A stretch of DNA of 64,000 nt from Nitrospirota bacterium. GTDB taxonomy: Bacteria; Nitrospirota; Thermodesulfovibrionia; Thermodesulfovibrionales; Dissulfurispiraceae. Position numbers and translations under genes: made by a program. Location: assembly GCA_040752355.1 (NCBI GenBank), contig JBFMHE010000015.1:28496-92495 (forward strand). The letters are read 5' to 3'. The notes beneath the pieces are model-generated. The model did no database searches. It was not told where the DNA came from and worked only from the letters and a program-made list of their open reading frames with translations. Below, piece after piece: positions 44,543 through 53,123 of this stretch (its first letter is position 1; each line of letters begins with the position of its first letter).

Positions 44543-46015
44543 CTACCGGGCGGCAAGGCCGCGGCGGTACAAGGCCACGTACTGTTCCGCCGACCGCTTC
44601 CACGAAAAATCCCTGCTCATCGCCTTTATTATAACCCTCTGCCAGGTTCTTTTGCTGGCGAAGGCATTCAGCGCTCTCCTCAGACATCCCAGGAACGACT
44701 CCACGGTGTACTCTTCGAAAAGAAAGCCCGTCTCTCCGTCCTCGACCGTATCGGTAATGCCGCCGGTCTTCCGCGCCGCCGGGATGGTCCCGTACCGCAT
44801 GGCGATCATCTGGCCGAGCCCGCAGGGCTCGTACTGCGACGGCATCAGGAAGATGTCCGACCCCGCATAGGCCATATGCGCGAAAGCCTCGTCGAAACGG
44901 GAATAAACGTAGAGGCGGCCCGCGAACCGCCCGGCGAGGGAGTCGAAGAGGGCATGGTACGGCGCATCCCCCTTGCCGATGACAAGGAGGTTCGCCCCCT
45001 CGTCGATCAGGGACGGCGTCGCTTCGGCAATCAGATCGACCCCCTTCTGCGCCGACAGCCTTCCGATGAAGCAGACGAGCGGAGCGCGGCTGTCCTTCAG
45101 GGAGCAGCGCTCCGCTAGGGCGCTCTTGCAGGCCCTCTTGCCCGAGAGGTCTTCTGCAGTATACTGCCGGGGGAGAAAGGGATCGCGGGACGGGTCCCAC
45201 TCGCTGTAATCGATGCCGTTGATGATGCCTGCAAGGACATCGGCCCGCTTGGCCAGTATCCCGTCGAGCCCGAAGCCCATCGCGGGGGTGAGGATCTCCT
45301 GTGCATAGGTCGTGCTCACGGTAGTAATCATATCGGCGCCGACGATCCCCGCCTTGAGAAAGTTCACCTTCCCGTAGAATTCGATCCCGTCGGGATGGAA
45401 CAGGTCCGTGCCGAGCCCGGTGATCGAGAGCGTCTGGGGCGGAAAGAGCCCCTGGTAGCCGAGATTATGGATGGTGATCAGCGAGACGGCCCCCCGCAGC
45501 ACGGGGTCTCCCGGGTAGAGCCGCTTGAGGTAGAGCGGAATGAGCCCTGTCTGCCAGTCGTTGCAATGCACGACATCGACGGCGATGCGGAAGGCCCGGC
45601 AGATCTCAAGAACGCTCCGCGAAAAGAAGATGAAGCGCTGATCGTTGTCGGGATAATCGCCGGCCGGTGTCCCGTACAGCTCGTCCCGTTCGAAAAAGTC
45701 GTCATTGCCGACGAAGAAGACCCCGCCGGCAGCCGTACTGCGGTCCGCGCCTCGCCTCTGGCTTCCCGTCCCCTGGTCCTTCAGCATGAAGACCGAGCAG
45801 GTCCGTGACGCTTTGCCCAGGGGGATCGAGAGCCTGATCCCCGTATCCCGTATCCCGTCCCCGAACTGTTCTTTTGTTCTCTTGTAAAGGGGAACAAAGA
45901 GCCAGGTCTCGATACCCAGGGAGCGGTACTCTTTGAAGAGCGTCCCCGCAACGTCGGCGAGCCCCCCTGTCTTCGAGAAGGGGACCGCCTCGGATGCGAC
46001 TATAGCGATTCTCAT
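44543..46015 (-). CDS. glgA: Glycogen synthase (ADP-glucose type, GT5)
   Basis: About 490 residues from the ATG at 46015, which overlaps the galT stop as ATGA. The N-terminal MRIAIVASEAVPFSKTGGLADV (ADP-glucose lysine K15) and C-terminal PSQYEPCGLGQMIAMRYGTIP and TGGITDTV are the GT5 glycogen/starch synthase signatures. It elongates alpha-1,4-glucan. A Gln/Arg-rich insertion (GTGSQRRGADRS) is present near residue 105. With galT upstream this is a storage or sugar-nucleotide unit. Confidence 0.94.
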   Translation of the reverse strand: MRIAIVASEAVPFSKTGGLADVAGTLFKEYRSLGIETWLFVPLYKRTKEQFGDGIRDTGIRLSIPLGKASRTCSVFMLKDQGTGSQRRGADRSTAAGGVFFVGNDDFFERDELYGTPAGDYPDNDQRFIFFSRSVLEICRAFRIAVDVVHCNDWQTGLIPLYLKRLYPGDPVLRGAVSLITIHNLGYQGLFPPQTLSITGLGTDLFHPDGIEFYGKVNFLKAGIVGADMITTVSTTYAQEILTPAMGFGLDGILAKRADVLAGIINGIDYSEWDPSRDPFLPRQYTAEDLSGKRACKSALAERCSLKDSRAPLVCFIGRLSAQKGVDLIAEATPSLIDEGANLLVIGKGDAPYHALFDSLAGRFAGRLYVYSRFDEAFAHMAYAGSDIFLMPSQYEPCGLGQMIAMRYGTIPAARKTGGITDTVEDGETGFLFEEYTVESFLGCLRRALNAFASKRTWQRVIIKAMSRDFSWKRSAEQYVALYRRGLAAR

Positions 46016-47010
46016 AGTTTGGCGTCTCGCATGAACTTCGTCGCCTCTTCCGGGGGGGTCGGATTGATGTAAAAGCCCGAGCCCCACTCGAAGCCCGCGG
46101 TCTTGGTGAGCTTCGGGACGATCTCGAGGTGCCAGTGGTAGTAGTCGTTCACCTCCTCCTTGAACGGCGAGGTATGGATGATGAAGTTATAGGGAGGCGA
46201 GTCGAGCACCCGGTCGAGCTGCTTCAGCACCCGCTGGAGTATCTCGGCGAAGCTGGCGAAGCTCTTTTCAGGGGGGGAGAAGTTCGACTCGTGGTTTTTC
46301 GGGAGTATCCAGGTCTCGAAGGGCTCCCGCGGGGCAAAGGGCGAGATCGCTACGTACCGGTCGTTTTCATAGACCACCCGCTTGTCGGAACCGAGCTCCT
46401 GGCTGACGATATCGCAGAAGATGCAGCGCTCCTTCGCTTCGTAATACTTCTTTGCCGAATCCATCTCTTCCCGCACGCTCTTCGGTATGATGGGCAGCGC
46501 GATGAGCTGGCTGTGGGTATGCTCGAGCGAGGCTCCGGCGATCTCTCCCTCGTTCTTGAAGATCAGCACGTATTTCAGACGGTTGTCCTTCTTCAGGTCT
46601 GTCAGCCGGAAGTAGTATGCCCAGAGCACATCCTCGGCCGCCCGCTGCGGCATGGTGGCGAGCGAGAGCTGGTGCTCGGGGGTCTCGATGATGACCTCAT
46701 GGGCGCCGACGCCGTTCATCCTGTCGAAGACGCCCTCGCCCCGCTTGTTGAGGTCGCCGTGGATCTGCAGGGCGGGGAATTTATTGGGGACGACCCTCAA
46801 TGTCCAGCCGGGGGAGTTGGGCGGCGTGCTCGCGGGGCGGAAGGCCATTATCTCCGGCGGGGTCGTGTGCTCGTTTCCCGGGCAGAAAGGGCAGAACCCT
46901 CCCGCCCTCCGCTTCTGGGAGGGGGACACAAAATCCGACGGCCTCTTCCCCCTCTCGATAGAAATAATTACCCACCTGCCGGAGATTGGGTCCTTTCTCA
47001 GTTCGGGCAT
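46012..47010 (-). CDS. galT: Galactose-1-phosphate uridylyltransferase family
   Basis: 332 residues, HIT-superfamily GalT. Features: LRKDPISGRWVIIS at the N terminus, the zinc site CPFCPGNEHTTP, EHTHSQLIALP, CIFCDI, and the catalytic YYHWHLEIVPK. In genomes with glgA next to it, some of these enzymes work on ADP- or UDP-sugars other than galactose, so substrate specificity is uncertain. Confidence 0.9.
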   Translation of the reverse strand: MPELRKDPISGRWVIISIERGKRPSDFVSPSQKRRAGGFCPFCPGNEHTTPPEIMAFRPASTPPNSPGWTLRVVPNKFPALQIHGDLNKRGEGVFDRMNGVGAHEVIIETPEHQLSLATMPQRAAEDVLWAYYFRLTDLKKDNRLKYVLIFKNEGEIAGASLEHTHSQLIALPIIPKSVREEMDSAKKYYEAKERCIFCDIVSQELGSDKRVVYENDRYVAISPFAPREPFETWILPKNHESNFSPPEKSFASFAEILQRVLKQLDRVLDSPPYNFIIHTSPFKEEVNDYYHWHLEIVPKLTKTAGFEWGSGFYINPTPPEEATKFMRDAKL

Positions 47011-47110
47011 AAATCCTCCTCAGTCAAAGTATGCGTAGTGAACGGCACGGGGTGAACAGCGAGATGTAGGATAAGGTGCAATCGTAATATGTTCCCTCTC
47101 TGCTGAATGG

Positions 47111-47116
47111 TATAAT
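47111..47116 (+). promoter_or_regulatory. -10 box of the MBL-fold gene, near-leaderless
   Basis: A perfect TATAAT ends 9 bases before the ATG at 47126. No ribosome binding site and no clear -35 are seen. Confidence 0.45.
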
Positions 47117-47125
47117 TATATCACT

Positions 47126-48109
47126 ATGAAGCCAACTTTTCATGCCGCCCCGGTCAACGGCCCCTTCGAAGATCCCTGTATTTTCATCAGGATTTTGAGA
47201 GAGGCCCGGGCCCTCCTCTTCGACCTGGGTTATATCGGCAGGCTCAGCGCGTCGAGTGTCCTGAAGGTATCCGATGTCTTCATCACCCATACGCATATCG
47301 ATCACTTTTTCGGCTTTGATATGCTGCTGAGGAACAGCCTGAGGAGAGAGGCGCCCCTCCGCATCTTCGGCCCCGAGCATATTATACGGTGTGTCGAGGG
47401 CAAGCTCAACGGGTATATCTGGAACCTCATCCGGGATTACCCGCTCAGGATCGAGGTCTTCGAGGTGAGGGGTGATACCCTGCACCATGCGAGCTTTCAT
47501 GCCGGGAACAGCTTCAGGAGGGTCGATAACGGCGCCGCTGCGTTCAGCGGGACGCTCCTGGAAGACCCCCTGTTCACCATCAAGGCTACGACACTTACCC
47601 ACGATATACCGGTAATGGCCTATTCGCTGGAAGAGGAGCTCCATATCAATATCAATAAGGCGAAGCTGCAGGAACGGCGCCTTCCGGTGGGTCCCTGGCT
47701 CGCCGATTTCAAGAGAGCGCTCCGTGAAGGCGCTCCCGGCGACAGGGTATTCGATACAGGAGCGGGCCGGCATGCGCTCGATGAGCTGCGCGACATCGCG
47801 ATGGTCACCCGGGGGCAGAAGGTCTCCTATGTAACTGATGTGTCGCCGACAGAGGAGAATATCGCACGGGCCGTCTCTTTTGTCCGGGGCGCTGACCTGC
47901 TCTTCTGCGAGGCATATTTCATGGAGCGGGACAGGGACCGGGCCTGTGAGCGGCATCATCTCACCGCTGCGCTTGCAGGCCGGATCGCCAGGGCCGCAGC
48001 AGTGGGGAGCCTCGAGGTCATGCATATCTCGCCGAAGTACCGGGACGAGGTAGAGCCCCTCTACCGGGAGGCGATGGATGCGTTCAGAGGCGTATCTTCC
48101 GGCTCCTGA
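47126..48109 (+). CDS. MBL-fold metallohydrolase, ribonuclease Z-like
   Basis: 327 residues. The metal site HTHIDHFFGFD is the HxHxDH motif. The beta-lactamase-fold continues with LTHDIPVMAYSLEE (RNase Z-like HDxP), VSYVTDVSPT and a final HISPKY. It lacks the full tRNase Z exosite and is longer, so tRNA processing is unproven. The gene stands alone before surE. Confidence 0.82.
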   Translation: MKPTFHAAPVNGPFEDPCIFIRILREARALLFDLGYIGRLSASSVLKVSDVFITHTHIDHFFGFDMLLRNSLRREAPLRIFGPEHIIRCVEGKLNGYIWNLIRDYPLRIEVFEVRGDTLHHASFHAGNSFRRVDNGAAAFSGTLLEDPLFTIKATTLTHDIPVMAYSLEEELHININKAKLQERRLPVGPWLADFKRALREGAPGDRVFDTGAGRHALDELRDIAMVTRGQKVSYVTDVSPTEENIARAVSFVRGADLLFCEAYFMERDRDRACERHHLTAALAGRIARAAAVGSLEVMHISPKYRDEVEPLYREAMDAFRGVSSGS

Positions 48110-48168
48110 TGCCCGGCTTCTGACGGGAGCGGCGCTTTTTTCGGCTACTCAGAAAGGGTAAATTGGTG

Positions 48169-48174
48169 TAATAT
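48169..48174 (+). promoter_or_regulatory. -10-like box of surE, near-leaderless
   Basis: TAATAT ends 9 bases before the surE ATG with no Shine-Dalgarno between. The -35 is weak. Confidence 0.35.
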
Positions 48175-48183
48175 TTATCTTAC

Positions 48184-48945
48184 ATGAGCACGCAGCCCCT
48201 GATACTCGTTACGAATGACGACGGCGTACACGCGCCCGGCATCATCGCCCTCTTCAAGGCGATGAAGGAGCTCGGCGATGCCTATATCGTTGCCCCCGAT
48301 CGCGAGCGGAGCGCCGTAGGCCATGCGCTTACGCTCCACCGGCCCCTCAAGGTGGAGGAGCTCCGCGACCATGTCTACAGTGTGAACGGCACGCCGACCG
48401 ACTGTGTCGCGCTCGCAGTGCACAAAGTCCTCCCGAGGAAGCCCGACCTCATCGCCTCGGGCATCAACAACGGCGCGAACCTCGGTGACGATATCACCTA
48501 CTCGGGGACCGTCTCGGCGGCCATGGAGGGCACGATCCTCGGCGTTCCCTCGTTCGCCATATCGATAATCGGACAGCGGCCGTTCCATTACGACACCGCC
48601 GCTCCCTTCGCGATCGAGGTGGGAACGTATATTCTCCAGCAGTCGCTGCCCTTTGACACCCTGCTCAACGTGAATGTCCCCAACGCGGCGAAAAAAGATA
48701 TGATCAAAGGCATCAGGATCACCGAGCAGGGGAAGCGGATTTACGACGGCTCCATTCAGGAGGTCTTCTCTCCCTGGGGCGACAAGCACTACTGGATCGG
48801 CGGGGGTACGCCCTACTGGGAGCATGGAGAGGACATGGACATCCAGGCAGTGTTGCACAACTATGTCTCGGTGACGCCGGTCCATCTCAATCTCACCAAT
48901 TACGAGGCGCTCGAATACATGAAGAAAACATGGAAGAAAGAATAA
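48184..48945 (+). CDS. surE: 5'-nucleotidase/exopolyphosphatase SurE
   Basis: 253 residues with the SurE metal motif LVTNDDGVHAPGI, RERSAVGHALTLHRPL, NGTPTDCVALA, and SGINNGANLGDDITYSGTVSAAMEG. It dephosphorylates nucleoside monophosphates. pcm lies two genes downstream, the classic surE-pcm stress-survival association, here split by an FAD oxidoreductase. Confidence 0.97.
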   Translation: MSTQPLILVTNDDGVHAPGIIALFKAMKELGDAYIVAPDRERSAVGHALTLHRPLKVEELRDHVYSVNGTPTDCVALAVHKVLPRKPDLIASGINNGANLGDDITYSGTVSAAMEGTILGVPSFAISIIGQRPFHYDTAAPFAIEVGTYILQQSLPFDTLLNVNVPNAAKKDMIKGIRITEQGKRIYDGSIQEVFSPWGDKHYWIGGGTPYWEHGEDMDIQAVLHNYVSVTPVHLNLTNYEALEYMKKTWKKE

Positions 48946-49059
48946 ATCCCAAATTCCAAACTCCAGAATACAAACAAAAGGAAAATTCCGGATATCCTGG
49001 GATTTCGGTCCTTGAGGATTTGGATGGTGCCTGGAATTTGGAATCTGGAATTTGGATTT
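48944..49059. repeat. Imperfect inverted repeat between surE and the oxidoreductase gene
   Basis: The left arm (48944-48968, built on CCCAAATTCCAAACTCC) mirrors the right arm (49032-49059, built on GGAATTTGGAATCTGG). The base composition is markedly poorer in G+C than the flanks. It fills the gap and reaches into the 5' edge of the next gene. It may be a small mobile or palindromic repeat. Confidence 0.6.
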
Positions 49060-49063
49060 TCTG

Positions 49064-50476
49064 ATGAAATACGATGTCGTCATCGTCGGCGCCGGTCCGG
49101 CGGGCATCTTCGCCGCCCTCGAGCTTATCGAGCGCGCGCCGCAGCTCAAGGTCCTCATTGTAGAAAAGGGCAAGGATATCGACAAGCGCCACTGCCCCAT
49201 GAGCAAAGGCCCTGGGGGCGAGGAGCAGTCGGCCTGCTGGGCCTGCCCGGACTGCGAGCTGGTGAGCGGATGGGGAGGAGCGGGGGCCTACAGCGATGGG
49301 AAGCTGACGCTTTCGCCCGAGATCGGCGGATTTCTCTCCCGGTATCTCGAACCGGCGGCACTGCGCGAGCTGATCGAGTATGTCGACCGCATTTACGTGC
49401 AGTACGGGGCCCCGGCAGAGCTTCACGGCGGCGACGAGAAAGAGATCGAGCGGATAAAGGACCTGGCCGCCAGGAACGACCTCAGCTTTGTTCCCTCCCA
49501 TATCCGCCACATCGGCACCGAGCGCTGCCGCGAGGTGCTGAAGGGCATGAGAGACGCGATAGATGCCCGGGCGGATACGCTCTTCGGCGCAGCAGTGCAG
49601 CGGCTGCTCGTCGAGCGGAAGCGGGTCGCGGGCGTCCGGCTCGCGGACGGCAGGGAGATAAGGGCGCCTTTCGTTGTCCTTGCTCCCGGAAGGGCCTCTT
49701 CCCGGTGGCTCGAGGCAGAGGCGAAGCGGCTCAGGCTCACCCTTCTGAAGAATCCTGTCGATATCGGGGTGAGGGTCGAGCTCCCTGCAGCGGTCCTCGA
49801 GCCTCTCACCAGTGTCACCTACGAGCCGAAGCTGATTTTTTATTCAAAGCGCTTCGACGACAAGGTCAGGACCTTCTGCGTCAACCCCTACGGCGAGGTG
49901 GTGAAGGAGCACCTGAAGGACATCTGGACCGTGAACGGCCACAGCTATGCCGGTATCAGGACGAACAATACGAACTTCGCCATCCTCTCGAGCACCTTCT
50001 TCACCGAGCCCTTCAACGAGCCGATCTCGTACGGTACCTATATCGCGCGACTCGCGAACTTCCTCGGAGGCGGCGTCATTGTCCAGCGGCTCGGCGACCT
50101 CCTGCAGGGGCGGCGCTCGACCCCGGAGCGGATCGCCCGGGGCCTGGTGCAGCCGACGCTGCGGGATGCAACGCCGGGAGATCTCAGCTTCGTGCTTCCC
50201 TACCGGTATCTCGCCAATATCATGGAGATGCTCGAAGCGCTCGACCGCATCGCTCCCGGCGTCAGCTCGCGCCACACGCTGCTGTACGGCGTGGAGGTGA
50301 AGTTCTACTCGATGCAGCTCAGCCTTTCGAATACGCTCGAGACCGAGATCGCCGACCTCTTTGCCATAGGCGACGGCGCGGGCGTGAGCAGGGGCCTTAT
50401 CCAGGCGTCGGCTTCGGGCGTCATCGCCGCGCGGGAGATATTGACGCGTTCGGGGGTGCAGCGTACGGCGTTATAG
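49064..50476 (+). CDS. FAD-dependent oxidoreductase
   Basis: About 470 residues (ATG 49064, or 49052). The Rossmann motif VVIVGAGPAGIFAALEL lies at the start. A cysteine cluster ACWACPDCELVSGWGGAGAYSDGKL (about 57-85) is typical of an uncharacterised FAD-dependent dehydrogenase family. FAIGDGAGVSRGLIQASASG lies at the C terminus. Reaction unknown. The right arm of an inverted repeat borders its start. pcm follows 22 bp downstream. Confidence 0.85.
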   Translation: MKYDVVIVGAGPAGIFAALELIERAPQLKVLIVEKGKDIDKRHCPMSKGPGGEEQSACWACPDCELVSGWGGAGAYSDGKLTLSPEIGGFLSRYLEPAALRELIEYVDRIYVQYGAPAELHGGDEKEIERIKDLAARNDLSFVPSHIRHIGTERCREVLKGMRDAIDARADTLFGAAVQRLLVERKRVAGVRLADGREIRAPFVVLAPGRASSRWLEAEAKRLRLTLLKNPVDIGVRVELPAAVLEPLTSVTYEPKLIFYSKRFDDKVRTFCVNPYGEVVKEHLKDIWTVNGHSYAGIRTNNTNFAILSSTFFTEPFNEPISYGTYIARLANFLGGGVIVQRLGDLLQGRRSTPERIARGLVQPTLRDATPGDLSFVLPYRYLANIMEMLEALDRIAPGVSSRHTLLYGVEVKFYSMQLSLSNTLETEIADLFAIGDGAGVSRGLIQASASGVIAAREILTRSGVQRTAL

Positions 50477-50498
50477 TGCTCAACGCTGCAGCGATACT

Positions 50499-51143
50499 AT
50501 GGATGATTTCAGCGCTCTGAGAAACATGATGGTCGATTCCCAGCTCGTGCCGCGGGGCATAACGGACGAGCGCGTCCTCAGCGCCATGAGGAAGGTGCCG
50601 CGCCACCTCTTCGTTCCGGAGCCCATGCGGCACCGCGCCTACGAGGATATGGCCCTCTCCATCGGCGAAGGGCAGACCATATCGCAGCCCTACATGGTGG
50701 CGGTCATGACCGAGCTCCTCGAGCTGAAAGGAGACGAGCGGGTGCTCGAGATCGGGACCGGTTCCGGGTACCAGGCGGCGATACTCGGGGAGCTCGCGCG
50801 AGAGGTGTTCACCATCGAGCGTGTGCCCGCGTTGGCGCAGCAGGCGCAGGAGCGCCTGAGAAGGCTCGGCTATGCCAATGTCGAAGTCATCGTCAGGGAC
50901 GGGACGAGAGGGCTTCCCGATCGGGCTCCCTTCGACGGCATCATCGTGACCGCCGCTGCCCCCGAAGTGCCGGCGCCCCTCGCAGAACAGCTCCGCGAGG
51001 GCGGCGTCATCGTTGCGCCGGTGGGAGAGCGGTTTTCGCAGATCCTGATCAAGGGGAGAAAGAGAGCCGGCGCTCTCGTGGAAGAGCGCAGCACGCCCTG
51101 CGTCTTCGTGCCGCTCATCGGCGAGTACGGCTGGAACGAATAG
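50499..51143 (+). CDS. pcm: Protein-L-isoaspartate O-methyltransferase
   Basis: 214 residues with the PCMT signature: VPRHLFVPEPMRHRAYED, GQTISQPYMVAVMTELLEL, VLEIGTGSGYQAAIL (SAM site), and VTAAAPEVPAPL. It repairs isoaspartyl residues in aged proteins. It shares the strand with surE and the oxidoreductase. Confidence 0.96.
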   Translation: MDDFSALRNMMVDSQLVPRGITDERVLSAMRKVPRHLFVPEPMRHRAYEDMALSIGEGQTISQPYMVAVMTELLELKGDERVLEIGTGSGYQAAILGELAREVFTIERVPALAQQAQERLRRLGYANVEVIVRDGTRGLPDRAPFDGIIVTAAAPEVPAPLAEQLREGGVIVAPVGERFSQILIKGRKRAGALVEERSTPCVFVPLIGEYGWNE

Positions 51144-51227
51144 CGGATGCCGCATCTCGCCGGTCCCTCTCCTTTGATGTCCGGGGTCTTGACCTTTAGA
51201 TTGCTTAGGCACTAAACTAGAGGTTGT

Positions 51228-51563
51228 ATGAAAAAGGAAAAATCCATATACGAGCTCCAGGCAGAGGTCTGCAAGATCCTCTCGAGCCCGAAGCGGCTCG
51301 AGATCATCAACGCGCTGAAGGGGGGAGAGAAGTCGGTCACCGAGCTGGTCGATATCCTCGACACTCCCAAGGCGAACGTCTCGCAGCATCTTGCGGTCAT
51401 GCGCCTCAAAGGCATCTTGAAGACCAGGCGGGATGGCGTCAATATCTTCTACAGCATCGCCCACCCGAAGGTGATCGAGGCCTGCATGCTCATGAGAGAG
51501 GTGCTCACCGAACTGCTGACCGAGCGGAGCAAGATGGCGAGCCTCATGCGGAAAGGCGAATAG
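51228..51563 (+). CDS. ArsR-family transcriptional regulator
   Basis: 111 residues of winged helix-turn-helix: ILSSPKRLEIINALKGGEKSVTELVDIL, recognition helix TPKANVSQHLAVMRLKGIL, and wing KTRRDGVNIFYSI. No cysteine pair for metal binding in the usual alpha-3 position; the only cysteines are at about 13 and 86. It lies directly upstream of the rnf promoter and is a candidate regulator of Rnf. Confidence 0.92.
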   Translation: MKKEKSIYELQAEVCKILSSPKRLEIINALKGGEKSVTELVDILDTPKANVSQHLAVMRLKGILKTRRDGVNIFYSIAHPKVIEACMLMREVLTELLTERSKMASLMRKGE

Positions 51564-51700
51564 CACCGTCCCCTCCTTTCCTCTGGTCCGCTGGTCCGCT
51601 GGCCTGCCTTCCGGTGCATTTTTCCGTCCCTTAGTTTGTACTGCGGTCAATCCCTCCTTTTTAACAACTGGCCAGAACTCCTGATAATTCTCATTATTGC

Positions 51701-51730
51701 TTGACATATTGTTTTGCAACATGTTATTAC
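51701..51730 (+). promoter_or_regulatory. rnf promoter
   Basis: TTGACA (51701) and TATTAC (51725), spaced 18 bp, in an AT-rich stretch 76 bp before the rnfC ATG. Confidence 0.6.
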
Positions 51731-51731
51731 T

Positions 51732-51776
51732 TAAAGGCTTAGGCCTTTACCAGGTACTCAACCCTGATTTTGAGTA
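51732..51776 (+). promoter_or_regulatory. Operator candidates at the rnf start point
   Basis: TAAAGGC-TTAG-GCCTTTA (51732-51749) is a perfect palindrome lying right at the expected transcription start. A second inverted repeat, TACTCA...TGAGTA, follows at 51755-51776. Both are suited to a dimeric regulator such as the ArsR protein next door. Confidence 0.5.
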
Positions 51777-51805
51777 TATATTCTCCCTGAATGGAGGAAC
51801 CTTCA

Positions 51806-53113
51806 ATGTCTCTTGCAACCTTTAAAGGAGGGATTCACCCTCCTGACAAGAAGGAACTTTCCAAAGACAAGATCATTTCCCCCGCCAAACCGCCGAAACG
51901 AGTCGTGATCCCCCTGGTGCAGCACATCGGAGCCCCCTGTAAAGTGGCGGTGAGCGTCGGCCAGGAGGTGAAGAAAGGCGAGGTCATCGGCAGCCCGGAA
52001 GGATTTGTTTCCGCTCCTGTCCACGCATCGGTGTCGGGAAAGGTCGTTGCTGTTGGCGAGTTTCCCCTTGCTAGCGGAAGAATGGTCACGTCGGTGGTCA
52101 TCGAGAACGACGGCAAAGAAGAGTGGATCGCATTAAAGGACAATCCCGATTATCTGAGCCTCTCTCCCGAAGCGTTGAAGGCCAAGGTAAAGGACGCCGG
52201 CATCGTGGGCATGGGCGGCGCCGCCTTCCCTACGCATGTGAAGCTCTCTCCTCCCAAGGAGAAGCCGGTGGATGTGGTGGTCCTGAACGGCGCCGAGTGC
52301 GAGCCCTATCTCACCGCCGACTACCGGCTGATGGTCGAACGGCCGAAGGAGGTCGTCGAGGGACTGAGGACCCTTATGAAGATCGTCGGGGTGAGCAGAG
52401 GGGTTATCGGCATCGAGAACAACAAACCCGATGCCATCAGGGCGATGGAACAGGCCGTTGCAGGAGATCCCGCTCTTAGGGTATGCGCTCTCGAGGTGAA
52501 GTATCCGCAGGGCGCTGAAAAGATGCTCATTAAGGCCGCCGTCGACCGCGAGGTGCCGGCGAGAGGACTCCCCATGGATGCCGGGGTGGTGGTGCAGAAT
52601 ATCGGCACCGCGGTCGCCGTGTACGAAGCGGCGCGCTACGGCAAACCGCTCATCGAGCGCGTGGTGACCGTCACCGGCGAAGGGATCAGGGAGCCGAAGA
52701 ACCTCATGGTCAAGATCGGCACGATCACCACCGACCTCATCGAAGAGTGCGGCGGGTTCAAGACCGAGGCTGCCAAGGTCATCTCCGGGGGGCCGATGAT
52801 GGGGTTCGCCATGTACTCCCTCGAGGTGCCGGTGACCAAGGGGACCTCGGGCGTTCTCGTCCTGCCCGAAGAGGGGGTGATGCACGCCGAAGACTTCGGC
52901 CCCTGCATCCGCTGCGGCAGGTGCATCGAGATATGTCCCATGAACCTCATGCCCTCCATGCTGAGCGTGCTCGCGGAGAGGGGGTTCTACGAGGAGGCGA
53001 AGGAGTACAATCTCTTCGACTGCTTCGAGTGCGGCTCCTGCACCTTTGTCTGCCCCTCGAAGAGGCCGATCGTGCAGCTCGTCCGGCTCGCGAAGTCGCA
53101 GGTCAAACCGTAA
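51806..53113 (+). CDS. rnfC: Rnf complex subunit C
   Basis: About 435 residues; ATG 51806 with GGAGG upstream. The N-terminal FKGGIHPPDKKE is standard. NADH/FMN-binding motifs include GMGGAAFPTHVKL and LNGAECEPYLTADYRLM. Two 4Fe-4S motifs lie at the C terminus (CIRCGRCIEICP, CFECGSCTFVCP). RnfC is the cytoplasmic NADH-binding subunit. First gene of a complete rnfCDGEAB operon. Confidence 0.96.
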   Translation: MSLATFKGGIHPPDKKELSKDKIISPAKPPKRVVIPLVQHIGAPCKVAVSVGQEVKKGEVIGSPEGFVSAPVHASVSGKVVAVGEFPLASGRMVTSVVIENDGKEEWIALKDNPDYLSLSPEALKAKVKDAGIVGMGGAAFPTHVKLSPPKEKPVDVVVLNGAECEPYLTADYRLMVERPKEVVEGLRTLMKIVGVSRGVIGIENNKPDAIRAMEQAVAGDPALRVCALEVKYPQGAEKMLIKAAVDREVPARGLPMDAGVVVQNIGTAVAVYEAARYGKPLIERVVTVTGEGIREPKNLMVKIGTITTDLIEECGGFKTEAAKVISGGPMMGFAMYSLEVPVTKGTSGVLVLPEEGVMHAEDFGPCIRCGRCIEICPMNLMPSMLSVLAERGFYEEAKEYNLFDCFECGSCTFVCPSKRPIVQLVRLAKSQVKP

Positions 53114-53123
53114 GGAGCCACTC

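Noticed and set aside
41829..44870. A 1013-codon open frame on the plus strand opposite the large sensor kinase
   Set aside because: The minus-strand frame encodes clear GAF, PAS and kinase domains. The plus frame is Leu/Glu/Arg/Asp-rich shadow sequence produced by strong third-position bias and has no recognisable motif.
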